Shown in pieces: positions 25,446 to 35,600 of a DNA stretch of 64,000 bases. Numbering within the stretch: position 1 is the first letter of the stretch; each line of letters begins with the position of its first letter. The stretch comes from an uncultured Bacteroidales bacterium (GTDB lineage: Bacteria; Bacteroidota; Bacteroidia; Bacteroidales; Paludibacteraceae): positions 62,001-126,000 of the forward strand of contig CADBYS010000004.1 in NCBI GenBank assembly GCA_902798965.1, written 5' to 3'. A model generated the notes under the pieces. It had not been told where the DNA came from. It ran no database searches and saw nothing but the letters and a program-made list of their open reading frames with translations. The translations under genes and the position numbers were made by a program.

Positions 25446-27458
25446 TTATTCCTCTGCGCCGAGCATATTATAGCGTACTCCGTTGCGTATGATCATCACT
25501 TGTCCGTTGATCAGAACCTTCTGAACGGTTACGTCAGCATTGATGATATCCAGAGCGGTCGGAGTGTAAATAACCTTCATCGGTGAAACGATCTCGCTAT
25601 CCTTCAATGCTGGGATATATACGAACTTCGCATCAGTACCTACTTCAGGAGCAGCCAGTACCAACTCTTCCGGCGACAGGAACTGAATCTTGTCAGCAGC
25701 ATACCAAGCAGCGTTGTTGCCCTCTGCATTATCAGCGATGTTGCAGCCTACGCCTCCCCACTTGCCTTCATAAACATACGCATCATATACGCCATACTTC
25801 TCCTCGGTCATCTCTTGCCAAGTCCAATCAGCGTCAGCGCCTGTGCCCCACGGGTGCTTGATGTACATATGCGTCTCAGCGGGAACATAGTCGCCAATCT
25901 CTACAATGCGGATGTTGTGGATGAAGATCTCTGTACCCTCAGCTACCCAGCCGAAACCAAACACGATCAAGCCGTGACCATCGGCGAGCGCGTCAACAGC
26001 AATCGAATCCGCTACATAGTGAATATCCTGTTCTGCCAGGAACACATTATCATTAGGATAGCTGTGATACCATACTTTCTCATCCGAATCGTTGATTTTG
26101 ATATCCACGCCGCCAAGTTGCGTTGTCGAGAGCAGGTCAAACTCCATACGGTAGTACTTGCCCATCGTCCACTCGAAGCCCGGGTTCAGGAACACCTGGC
26201 TCTGCCAATGATCGCTCTTACCTAGAACCATATGAACAGACAGACGGCCGTTTATCAACTCTGCGCTCGACTGATTATCATCTGCCCATCCGTGAGTTTT
26301 AAAATACGTGTGGTCGATGGCTGCTTTGGTAGGATCGTACAGTCCGTGATCTACTGTATCAGCAGCGTAGGGATCAACAAACTCCTCAGCCTCAATGAAG
26401 TATACTTGCCAAGTGTCAGTACCGTTCTTCGAATATACAGCGTTGGCAGCAGTAATGTTGTAAGCCTTGTTGGCATCATAAACAAAGTCATGCTTGAACT
26501 GATTGTAGATAGCCAAATCTTGCTCGTTCCAGGTAGCGGTTGCATTGCGCTTGTTGGTGCCATTCAACGTGTCAGAAGCAGCGAAAGTAACGTTCTTGTA
26601 GATGACAACCTCGTTCATGTTGGCTGCGGAAGGCAGAGCGGTAGCTACATGCAGTGCAGGAGCCTCTCCACTCGTTACAGTAAGGTCAGCAAAAGCCGAG
26701 ATAGGCTTAAGTTCATACAATCCGTTGTAGATATCCAGTACACCTACCAAACCGGCTTCTACGTGATCACCGGCTTTCAGGCCATAATTATACTTGAAGA
26801 CCAGACCGGCACCTGTGGCATCCTTGATGTAGATGTTCGAACCATCAACACGTACTACATCAAACGCACCCATCGTTACGGTATCGTTCTTGGCAAGAGT
26901 ATAGAGCTCTGCGCAAGAAGTGATGTGACCGTCAGATTCACCTACATAGAGATCCTTGACCTCAATAGTATCACCTGCGTGAGCAAAGCCGAAGTCAAGA
27001 ACGATCACACCATTGCTTGCCTTACCGGCGAGGTTGGTTGCGCCAACAGTGACGGGCGTCTTAGCTGCCAAAGCCACATCTTGCTTGATGAACATCACTG
27101 CAGCGTTGTTGTTACCTGTCGAATCGGCATCAAACATCTTTATGGTAACATTGCTGATGGCGGCGTTAGCGGTAAGAGTAATAGCAAAGTCATATTGCTT
27201 TGCAGGCTCAAGAGCGGTCAGACCGGTGTTAAGTTTCACCTGAGCTTTCCATTGACCAGTGCGGTCGGTAATGATAGCCACTTTTGTAATGCCGGTATTG
27301 GCATCATACACAGCCGTTCCGCCATTGTCAGTCTGCCAGCTGGCATCGCCGAACCATGAATCAACGGTCATCGTAGCAGGATTAATCAGATTCGTTCCTG
27401 CGAACATTGCGGTCGAAGCGATCAGCATCGCCGCTACAAAAGAAAAGATTTTCTTCAT
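25446..27458 (-). CDS. Large secreted protein with two carbohydrate-binding-like repeats and T9SS-type tail
   Basis: 670 residues. Signal peptide KKIFSFVAAMLIASTAMFAG. A beta-sandwich repeat occurs twice (about residues 22-175, around SWFGDASWQTDNGG, and 365-530, around HGWADDNQSS), each with a WQSQV/WKAQV strand and a VIVLDFGFAHAGDTIEVKDL or LIVFGFGWVAEGTEIFIHNI closing strand, like a CBM4/9-type fold. Between them (about 178-270) is an OB-fold-like domain (GAFDVVRVDGSNIYIKDATG). A fourth region (535-630) resembles SusE/F-like starch-binding repeats. The C-terminus QKVLINGQVMIIRNGVRYN is a T9SS-like tag. No enzyme motif is seen; surface glycan binding is inferred. Last gene before a terminator. 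Confidence 0.8.
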   Translation of the reverse strand: MKKIFSFVAAMLIASTAMFAGTNLINPATMTVDSWFGDASWQTDNGGTAVYDANTGITKVAIITDRTGQWKAQVKLNTGLTALEPAKQYDFAITLTANAAISNVTIKMFDADSTGNNNAAVMFIKQDVALAAKTPVTVGATNLAGKASNGVIVLDFGFAHAGDTIEVKDLYVGESDGHITSCAELYTLAKNDTVTMGAFDVVRVDGSNIYIKDATGAGLVFKYNYGLKAGDHVEAGLVGVLDIYNGLYELKPISAFADLTVTSGEAPALHVATALPSAANMNEVVIYKNVTFAASDTLNGTNKRNATATWNEQDLAIYNQFKHDFVYDANKAYNITAANAVYSKNGTDTWQVYFIEAEEFVDPYAADTVDHGLYDPTKAAIDHTYFKTHGWADDNQSSAELINGRLSVHMVLGKSDHWQSQVFLNPGFEWTMGKYYRMEFDLLSTTQLGGVDIKINDSDEKVWYHSYPNDNVFLAEQDIHYVADSIAVDALADGHGLIVFGFGWVAEGTEIFIHNIRIVEIGDYVPAETHMYIKHPWGTGADADWTWQEMTEEKYGVYDAYVYEGKWGGVGCNIADNAEGNNAAWYAADKIQFLSPEELVLAAPEVGTDAKFVYIPALKDSEIVSPMKVIYTPTALDIINADVTVQKVLINGQVMIIRNGVRYNMLGAEE

Positions 27459-27518
27459 GTTTTGATTGTTTTTAATTGGGTTAATAAATATTTTGTCTAT
27501 TTGACTTATACATGCTAT

Positions 27519-27647
27519 TTATCCGACTTGACCGGATCCGCCACCGATACCAAACCCGGCACCATTGGTCGATGCTCCAACAAGTACATGACAATCAGGG
27601 CTGAGAACCATCTGCGTCGTTTGCGGATTCTTATACGTCTTTTTCAT
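27519..27647 (-). CDS. Small Gly-rich peptide gene, 42 residues
   Basis: ATG at 27647 to TAA at 27519-27521, shorter than usual ORF cut-offs. The peptide starts MKKTYKNPQTTQMVLSP, continues DCHVLVGASTNG and ends in a Gly-rich tail (AGFGIGGGSGQVG). The opening resembles short Bacteroidales proteins that begin MKKxYxxP and have a hydrophobic patch before a Gly/Ser-rich, variable tail; I recall such genes next to large secreted proteins, but cannot check this here. There is no signal peptide. It sits alone in the 217-nt gap between two large secreted proteins, in the same direction. Function unknown. Confidence 0.55.
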   Translation of the reverse strand: MKKTYKNPQTTQMVLSPDCHVLVGASTNGAGFGIGGGSGQVG

Positions 27648-27675
27648 TATCGTAAAAATTTAATTGTTCCACATT

Positions 27676-30600
27676 TTATTTCACCACAACACCGGTAATA
27701 GTATAACATTTTCCGTCACGCAGGAAAAACAACTGTCCGTCACGAATTTGCTTAGTCGGCGTAGCAGAACCTTGCGTTTCTTCCGTACCGGTTGCCACGT
27801 ATGGCGAACGGCCTACGCGGGCACATACACTTGCAGGGTTGCTGAATCCAGTCAAACGGAAGTAGCAACGGAAAGCAGGGATAGTAAGCGATGACTGACT
27901 GTTCTCCGAGCAATATGCGCCTATAGAGTGCAATAGATTATCCGTGGCATCCAAATAGAACTCATCGTTGTCGCTGCATGTAATATTAACAAACGTTCCT
28001 ATCATCTCAAGCCCCTTACCATCTCCGGCATCTACAACTATCGCATTGTTAGATGTTGAACTGTTAATCGTTACGCCTGTAAAATCCAATTTGGACAGAT
28101 TTTCTGCACCTAACAGCGTAATCAAATAAGGATAACCTGCCTCTATCGTACTAACCGGAGCATAACGTATGTACATCTCAGTTTCCGACTTCATATGTGC
28201 TTCTGCCAAACGAAGTATCTCACATTCGCCAAACGTTTCTGCTACTTGTTCCGCTGTCATTGAGAATGGGAAGCAAATAGTCTTGAAGTATGTATCAGCG
28301 GTCATCGGGCGAACAATCTCCACATCGCGAATCTTACCGTCATTGGCTACAATCCACGCCGGATCATCCGTATTCGCATCCAATGTAATTGGTATATATG
28401 CCTCTTTCTCTGATGATGCTCCTACTGTATAAGCAAAATCAATTCCGACTACACCTCCTTCATACTTCAACCAGAAGAATCCATTAATCACATCTCCATC
28501 AGAATACGTAAGAGTGGTTGTATGCGAATACGTTTGCGACTCGTTGTCATATGACATACTATGATAAGCATTAGGTTCGTCCGGGTAATTAACTTCCGGA
28601 ACAAAACCGGTCTTCTTATGCAGAGCTTCTAATACATATGTCAGCGTATAATCCGAATTACGCGTGATATTATAGGCTATAGCAATGCCATTCTTACTAC
28701 CATTTCCCCAATATGTTTGCGTCTCCAATTCGGCATTCACAGAAACCGTACAAGTAGCAGTATATCCACCATCAGCAGATGTAGCTATAATATGCGCGAT
28801 TCCTTCAGACTTAGTTGTCACATGACCTACAGAAGATACAGTAGCAACAGATGTATTGTCGGAAGACCACGTGATTGTCTTATTCGTTGCGAATGCCGGT
28901 ACAACCTGAGCAGTCAAGTCAAACTCATCACCCACGGCTACAGAAGCAGTCGTTCGACTGATAGTTACAGATGTTACGGATGCATTATCATCACATTCAA
29001 CTTCATATTCGATATCCGTCAGCTTATCAAATGCTACTTCACCTACACCGCTAATTACGACATATAAGGGGGTTGTCATATACGGCTCAGTAGCCGCAGT
29101 CATAGTCGCTGTCAGCGTGTGATTATTATCTGACAACTCTTGCATTTGACTAATGTTACCTATCTGAATATTATTCGGCCTGTAGAAGTAGGCATTTCCA
29201 AAACCTTGCAACTGCTCATTAGACCTAACAATCAATTGGTAAGTGCTTGCTGCGGAGCGCTTCATAGTAACATAAATAGTGTGACTGCTCTTCTCCATCT
29301 CCGTCATGCAATATACAGTCTTGATTGCACGGAAGTTTGCAGTAAGGTTCATTGTTGAATTAACGGTAGTTGTAAATGTTGCCCTGCTCTCATCATTCGA
29401 CCAACCGGTAAATACATATCCGTCATTGGGAACAGCGGAAAACGTTACTTCTGAACCTGTCTCAACTTCCGTCACAGTTACTCCGTTCTGTTTCACAGTA
29501 GCCGAACCCATTTCTGCATCATTGGCTGATGCCGAAACAGCCTTTGTTGCGGTTGCTTTAACCACTCCAAACAGACGTAATTCGCGCAAACGGATGCAAT
29601 TGCCGGAACGACTCAGCGAATGCATACGTACATACCTGCCGCTACCACTCAATGGAGTATATATTTCACTATTAGCAGAGGCTGTCGTTACAGTTGCCAA
29701 CGTTGTCCACGCATCATCAGCAGACTTATCATCATTAGATGGAGCATCGTCACGAACTTGAATAATGTAGTTAGTGGAATAATCAGCACCCCACAATACA
29801 TCCACTGCTGTCAAATCATAATTGTCCTCCAAGTCCACATACCACCATTCTTCGCTCGCAGGTCTGTCTGCATAAGTAACCCACGCAGTATTGATAGTAC
29901 CGTCATTTACTTTAGCTGCAGTCTCAGCCGAATTACCATCTTCGTATCCTGCCTCACAAGTCTTATTGAGTGCTAAGTTGTCACTCGGAACACAATGGAT
30001 TGTAATTGAATTGGACACCTCACCGAATGTAGCCATAATTACAGCATCACCTAATTTTGCAGGTGTATATACATTTCCCACTATGCTACCAGCATCATTA
30101 GGACTTATCGAATAACTGATGACTGCATCAAAGTCTTGATTCATTTGATCCTTGCCTATAGCGGTTAAGGTAACATTCTCTCCGACTTTAGCGAATATAG
30201 AGGAAGCACTAAGATTAATCTTAGTCAATACCGGATCAGCAATACACTTTCCTCCATAAGTATACTCGAACGTTAAATTAGGCCATGCATTTCCGTCCTT
30301 GCTGGTGGCATACTCAATTATTTGATTATCTACATATATCTTAGTACCGATAGCCGGTTTGTTAGAAGGATTGGTCAATGTGAGAGTGAGGGTTTGTTGA
30401 CCTGCTATTTCGCCAGGGTGAGTGAAGTATGTTGTGATCGCATCACGACCTTCACCTATTTTAATTTTATCAGCTGTTATACCATTTCCACGGAAATACG
30501 TAGCATTATCAGCACCACCCAAAGTTTCGCTTATAGAAATGATAACATTTCCGTCATCATCCGTTTCCCACGTAAAGGCAGCCTCACGATTATCCCCCGC

Positions 30601-31392
30601 TAACATAACCTCAGCACAATACTCTGAATCAAAAATGCCATCTGCATAATAAACAGCAAAATCATAATCATTGCCATTCGAGGTAACCGTCACGTCTGTC
30701 ACTTGTCTAACAAATGCAGACAGATAGATGACCATTCCGGCTCCCTGAGTAGCATACTTGCCGCTTCCAAGTGAGCAAGATAAACCAATATCACTCGGGA
30801 AGGTCATATATATACCTCTCTCGGCGGCAAATCCTGGCTGTTGCACCTCAACAACATTCATCCCGGAAACAGCAGCAACTTTATACTTATTGCTACTATT
30901 TGCAACCCAACTGATTGTGCTCCAATCAATTTCTGTCGGCTCAGGATCATCACTGCCACTTCCAGGTTCGGGATCATCTCCGCCGCCGGCATCACTAGAT
31001 ACCGTGTAATTAAATGAGGAAGATGCACTCGCACCTCCATTATACGCGAAATAGAAATAAATACTCAACTCTTCGCCTATTGAGTAATCTGTTGAGCTCC
31101 AAGAATTAGCCGAAAAGTTTCCTTTGTGTCCATTATTCACAAATACTTGAGGAACCAATCCGACAGTTTTATCAAAATTATCATCGGTATATCCAATTGT
31201 GATAGTTAACGTACCGGAGGAATACCCAACTTGATAATTGACTGTGTAGTTTACCGTTGTTCGGTCCTCATTACTTCCGATACCGTCCAACCACACATTT
31301 GTTGCAGAACCGGTAACTTGTCCTGTCCACTCAGTTGCCCACCCCACCATGCTTGCGCAGAGGAATGCGACAATTGTTAATAGTTTTTTCAT
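27676..31392 (-). CDS. Very large secreted multi-module protein (discoidin, InlB-B-like, Big2) with T9SS-type tail
   Basis: 1238 residues. Signal peptide KKLLTIVAFLCASMVGWAT. Order: module A (21-132), Asp/Pro/Gly linker, module B (155-255), a beta-rich region, an Ig/Big-like domain (KVGENVTLTAIGKDQ), a discoidin/F5-8C domain (NLALNKTCEAGYEDGN ... GRYVRMHSL ... LRELRLFGV), an InlB-B-like repeat (DGYVFTGWSND), a Big2 domain (ITWSSDNTSVATVSSVG), a second module A (about 890-1000), a TYFKTICFPFSM domain and the C-terminal tag KQIRDGQLFFLRDGKCYT. Modules A and B recur in the two genes upstream. No catalytic site is visible. Probable surface adhesin or glycan-binding scaffold. Confidence 0.82.
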   Translation of the reverse strand: MKKLLTIVAFLCASMVGWATEWTGQVTGSATNVWLDGIGSNEDRTTVNYTVNYQVGYSSGTLTITIGYTDDNFDKTVGLVPQVFVNNGHKGNFSANSWSSTDYSIGEELSIYFYFAYNGGASASSSFNYTVSSDAGGGDDPEPGSGSDDPEPTEIDWSTISWVANSSNKYKVAAVSGMNVVEVQQPGFAAERGIYMTFPSDIGLSCSLGSGKYATQGAGMVIYLSAFVRQVTDVTVTSNGNDYDFAVYYADGIFDSEYCAEVMLAGDNREAAFTWETDDDGNVIISISETLGGADNATYFRGNGITADKIKIGEGRDAITTYFTHPGEIAGQQTLTLTLTNPSNKPAIGTKIYVDNQIIEYATSKDGNAWPNLTFEYTYGGKCIADPVLTKINLSASSIFAKVGENVTLTAIGKDQMNQDFDAVISYSISPNDAGSIVGNVYTPAKLGDAVIMATFGEVSNSITIHCVPSDNLALNKTCEAGYEDGNSAETAAKVNDGTINTAWVTYADRPASEEWWYVDLEDNYDLTAVDVLWGADYSTNYIIQVRDDAPSNDDKSADDAWTTLATVTTASANSEIYTPLSGSGRYVRMHSLSRSGNCIRLRELRLFGVVKATATKAVSASANDAEMGSATVKQNGVTVTEVETGSEVTFSAVPNDGYVFTGWSNDESRATFTTTVNSTMNLTANFRAIKTVYCMTEMEKSSHTIYVTMKRSAASTYQLIVRSNEQLQGFGNAYFYRPNNIQIGNISQMQELSDNNHTLTATMTAATEPYMTTPLYVVISGVGEVAFDKLTDIEYEVECDDNASVTSVTISRTTASVAVGDEFDLTAQVVPAFATNKTITWSSDNTSVATVSSVGHVTTKSEGIAHIIATSADGGYTATCTVSVNAELETQTYWGNGSKNGIAIAYNITRNSDYTLTYVLEALHKKTGFVPEVNYPDEPNAYHSMSYDNESQTYSHTTTLTYSDGDVINGFFWLKYEGGVVGIDFAYTVGASSEKEAYIPITLDANTDDPAWIVANDGKIRDVEIVRPMTADTYFKTICFPFSMTAEQVAETFGECEILRLAEAHMKSETEMYIRYAPVSTIEAGYPYLITLLGAENLSKLDFTGVTINSSTSNNAIVVDAGDGKGLEMIGTFVNITCSDNDEFYLDATDNLLHSIGAYCSENSQSSLTIPAFRCYFRLTGFSNPASVCARVGRSPYVATGTEETQGSATPTKQIRDGQLFFLRDGKCYTITGVVVK

Positions 31393-31469
31393 TGTATAAT
31401 GATTTTAGTTAATTCTTATTAGTCTTAGAGTCTGATTAGATATGCTTGAGATATGGTGTTGCCCATTAT

Positions 31470-31513
31470 AATCACTAACCAATATCTAACCAATCTTTAA
31501 CGAATCTCTAACG
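31470..31513. repeat. Undecanucleotide array, four units
   Basis: AATCACTAACC, AATATCTAACC, AATCTTTAACG, AATCTCTAACG: exact 11-nt spacing, core AAT...TAAC. It lies upstream of the 27676-31392 gene. Confidence 0.85.
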
Positions 31514-31577
31514 ATTTTACCTATTTTTTCGTATTGAGTCATGCAAAAAGACTCTCGATAGATATAAAAATTTGCAT

Positions 31578-31641
31578 TGGCACTTTTGGCACTATTGGCA
31601 CTTTCTACCATCATAGTGCCAAAAGTGCCAATAGTGCCATG
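31578..31641. repeat. Nonamer array with inverted half; strong hairpin, probable terminator of the 31650-32564 gene
   Basis: TGGCACTTT, TGGCACTAT, TGGCACTTT, an 11-nt spacer, then AGTGCCAAA, AGTGCCAAT, AGTGCCATG. The two halves pair over about 27 bp with two mismatches; on the minus strand a T-rich run (AATTTTTATA) follows the stem. Confidence 0.88.
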
Positions 31642-31649
31642 TCATTTTT

Positions 31650-32564
31650 TTATTCGGCAACTGCACCGAGCAGATTGTAGCGCACACCGTCCTTGATGAT
31701 CACCACTTGCCCGTTCACAATCATCTTCTGCGCCTTCTGCGCAGCCGTCACGCTCTCCACACCGGAACCGGGATTGCCCGGATCGTCGTTGGAAGCACCA
31801 ACCGTATAGCCTGTTATATCTACCCGTGCTGCACCGCCTGCATACGCCACATAGAAGAAAGTATCATTCAGCGTCGCGCCATCCTCGTAGGTAGCTGTTG
31901 TGGTCAGTTGCGCATGCTTGTCGGAAGCCGGCATTGTGATGAACGAGCCTTCCAAACAGATCTGCGGAACAGCCCCTACGATATCTGCCTCCCATGTGAT
32001 GTCGAAGGTCAGTGTAGCATTGGCATTGCGCGTGATCGACCAGTTGAATGCTACTTGTGTGCCGTTCACCTCTACTGACTGTACGCCATGATATGTAGCC
32101 GGAGTCAAGTCACCGGGATCATCGCCAGGTTCATCACCGGGATCATCGCCGGGTTCATCGCCACCTGTCTCTCCCTGCCCATCGGCAAAGAACACGGTAA
32201 AGTCATAATCCACTCCTCCGGCTACGACCTTTACGGCCGTCTCCTTCTGCGTGAACGCGCTCAAGTACAGCACCATTCCTGCACCTTCGATCACATACTT
32301 ACCGTCCGGCAGATCGCACGAAGCGATACCTGCAGGGAAATTGGTATAAATACCATCCTCGGCAGCAAATCCCGGGTGTTGTATGTTCACCACTGTTTGC
32401 CCGAACGCCGCAGCGACCTTGTACTTGTTGGCATACACGCCACCTCCGGCGCCATCGCCTAACCATTCATAACTATCCCAATTGATAGCCACCATCGACG
32501 TGCACATCATCAGTGCCATTACCAGGGCTAAGCCCTTAACTACATTTGTTTTCATATCTTTCAA
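31650..32564 (-). CDS. Secreted two-module protein (B + A) with T9SS-type tail
   Basis: 304 residues (MKTNVV three codons in is an alternative start). Signal peptide VKGLALVMALMMCTSMVA. Module B covers about 27-130 (WLGDGAGGGVYANKYKVA, HPGFAAEDGIY, EGAGMVLYLSAF, YDFTVFFADG), followed by an acidic Asp/Pro/Gly repeat linker (DEPGDDPGDEPGDDPGD) and module A at about 155-268 (SITRNANATLTF, VPQICLEGSF, FFYVAYAGGAARVD, YTVGAS). The C-terminus QKMIVNGQVVIIKDGVRYN is a T9SS-like tag. It is a minimal version of the neighbouring giant protein. No known domain name fits the modules. Confidence 0.8.
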   Translation of the reverse strand: MKDMKTNVVKGLALVMALMMCTSMVAINWDSYEWLGDGAGGGVYANKYKVAAAFGQTVVNIQHPGFAAEDGIYTNFPAGIASCDLPDGKYVIEGAGMVLYLSAFTQKETAVKVVAGGVDYDFTVFFADGQGETGGDEPGDDPGDEPGDDPGDLTPATYHGVQSVEVNGTQVAFNWSITRNANATLTFDITWEADIVGAVPQICLEGSFITMPASDKHAQLTTTATYEDGATLNDTFFYVAYAGGAARVDITGYTVGASNDDPGNPGSGVESVTAAQKAQKMIVNGQVVIIKDGVRYNLLGAVAE

Positions 32565-32620
32565 ATTTTATCTTTTGTAAGCGTAAGCGGTAATCATCCG
32601 CCTACGCCTTTGCGTATACG

Positions 32621-35600
32621 TTAACGTACGCGTATACCCTGAATGGTATAGGTCTTTCCGTCACGCACGATATACAGCGCGCCGTTCTCGATATACTTGC
32701 TTGCAGCACCTTCGCTCAGTGTGTTCTCCACACCCGTTCCGCTCGCTGCTTTGTAGAAGTATACATTGTCGATGAACAGCTCTCCACCATCCGGCGTTGC
32801 GTTCATAAACTTGAACTGGAAGATATTGCTCCAAACAATTTCCTTTCCGTCATAAGCACTCAGCGGTACATCAACACCCGTCCAAGCGTTAGCTGTCAAT
32901 TGAGCCGTGTACGTACCTTCATGCCCCGGGCTGATAGGTGTCAGAGAGATGCTCGTCAGGTTCGCCGTATAGAAGTCTGCATGCAAGTACTCCATATCCG
33001 TAGCATCCACTGCCGGAGTCAACTCCCAACCGAGGTAGTTCATGTTAGTGCAATAGAACACATTATCGCCTTCGGCCAATTGTCCGAAAACAACTTGTGT
33101 GCTCTGTCCCCAACCACCGATACCAATAGCCGGAGCTTCATCCAGTTCGTCGCAGAATACGGCAACAGCCGTCTTACCTGTGAAGCTCGGCTTGGGAGCC
33201 GCAGCCGGAGCAATCTGGGTCGTCAGTTGCACTGCAACAGGCTCAGCCTCATTACCGGCCTCATCGGCTGCAATAACATGGAGCGTATATTCGGTATTTG
33301 GAACCAAACCGCTGACATTTATAGAGACATTTGCGCCGCTTGCTCCGCCGCCTTTACCTACTTCGACCAAACCGTTCATCACTACAAACGATACAACACC
33401 TGAGTTGTCATTAGCGCTGACTGTCAGCACGCCGCCGAAATAGTTAGTGGAAGCCACACTTGCTGTTACATTGGTCGGATCCTCTTCGTCGACCAACGCA
33501 GTTTCGCGATAGAAATATATGTTATCCACCGATATATGCTCACCTACCAGGCCACCGGCTTGATAACCTTCAATTGCATATTGGAACAATCTTGTCCAGT
33601 TGTGAGCACCAAAGTCAGCAAGGGTAAAGTCAAATGAGTTCCACTGTTCGGCTGCAAGAGTAAGCGTCTTGCTCGTACCGTTGACTGCATCGTCGCCTAC
33701 AGTAATCAGACGGAACGTAACCGATCCGGCTGCAGAAGCGTAAACATCGATATGTAATTTCTCCATCGAAGCCACAGATGTTTCGGCAAACTGCACTCCA
33801 ATCATACCGTTGCGATAGAGGTCATAGTGGAGGTAGTGGTCACCATTGATGTCCTCTTGGGTCATATTCGGGTTGTCCCACCAGCCCTCGTTGTAGCTGT
33901 TAAGCGCTGCAGGAGCAAACTCATAAGCGTCGCTGTAGAGACTCTTAACCTGAGCAGCAGGCCATGTCGGAACAGGAGCAGAAGCGGTGGGTACACTATG
34001 GTGCTCTTCCGTCGTTACTGCTACCACCTTGCTGTTAGCCGACTCATTGTTAGCGGCATCAATTGCCGTGATAGTGAAGCTATATGCCGTAGCAGCTGTC
34101 AAACCGGTTATGGTAATCTTACCGTCCACTGCCGACAGACGTGCATCAATCTCGTGTGTTGCATCTACCACATGGAACTTAGCAACTTCCTCATTGTCTG
34201 TTGCATTCACGTTGATAACTGCCGTATTCCAAGTCTTGCTTGCCAGCGATGCATCCACCATCACAGGAGCTTCGGTATCGCCCGAAGGAACCCACGCATG
34301 ACCGAACACTTGGAACTCAAAGATCTTCATGCCCCACTGGGTACCGGCCTTAGTGCTCCAGAAGCGTACATAACGCACTTTCTGGTTGTTGTCCAGTTGG
34401 GTGCTCAATTTATCGGTTCGGCCGTTTATGCCGGCAGCACCTACATAATTGTAACCTACTGCCCATGTGGTGTTATCTGTCGAGAAGTCGACGTGGTACT
34501 CTTGCGAGCATGCGCCTTCGAAATGAATAGTGATCAGATCGATGGTGTATAATCCGCCCAAGTCAACCGTGAACCAGGCATCAAACGTACGCGCTTCTTC
34601 GCTTCCTTCTGTTCCGTTGGTTGCAGAGCCTTGATATACACTGCCGTCTTTGCCGTCAACAGCAAAGAACGCATTCGTGCCGTTAGGTGCAAAGTCCGAC
34701 TGAGCAATGACCTTGTTGTCGTTGTCAATATTCGTGCTCAGTGCCAGATTGCTTCCTTCGTAACCGAAGATCTCAATCGCTGACGAACGAACATCACCGG
34801 ACTTAGCAACTATACTTGCATTTCCAACCTTGGCAGGTACATACTTACCGGCAACAACCGCACCGGCATCCGAAGGAGTAATCTCATACTCAAACTCAGC
34901 TTCCATCACAGCGTTGTTCTGATCCTTGGCAACCACCGTCAGGTCGACGCCTTCACCCACCTTGGCAACACCGGGAGCACTCAGCTCAATGCTGGTCAGT
35001 ATACTCGTACCGGGCAGTAATACCTGGAACTCGTAGAATGATTGTCCATAAGTGGTCGCACGCTCTATACCTTGATACTCAATATAACGGGCGGTAACAT
35101 TGTTCGCCAACGTTATCTCCTGCCATCCGGCTTGTGTCAGATTCGTCTCGGTGTAGAGATCCGACCAGTTCTCGCCGTCGTTCGAATAAACCAACTTGTA
35201 CTGCTTGCAATACGCACCTTCCCACAAGATCTTTATTGTATTGAAGATACGGCGTTTACCCATATCGAGCGTCCAGGTCTCGTCATCAGTAGAAGCAGAT
35301 TCCCAGCGTGTACCTTCATTGCCGTCAATAGCGGCAGAGGCTGTACCCGAAGAGGCTGTAGCACTTGAGCCGTTGGATGCGAGAGCGAAGTTAACATCAT
35401 AAACCTCAGTAGGTTCGGGATCTTCGTCACCCGTACCGCTTCCACCGGCCGTGCCATCGGCATAATATACGGTGAACGTATATGTCACGTCACTGCATAC
35501 TACAGTAAACTCATTCTCCAATGCAGTAAATGCATCGAGATGGAAGAACATTCCGGCCCCTTCGGTCTCATACTGCGATGCCTGCAACGATACAGCGCCA

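Noticed and set aside
31393-31649. Short ORF MALLALLAL from the TGGCACT array on the minus strand
   Set aside because: Nine codons, purely a reading of the repeat; the element is better explained as a hairpin/terminator.
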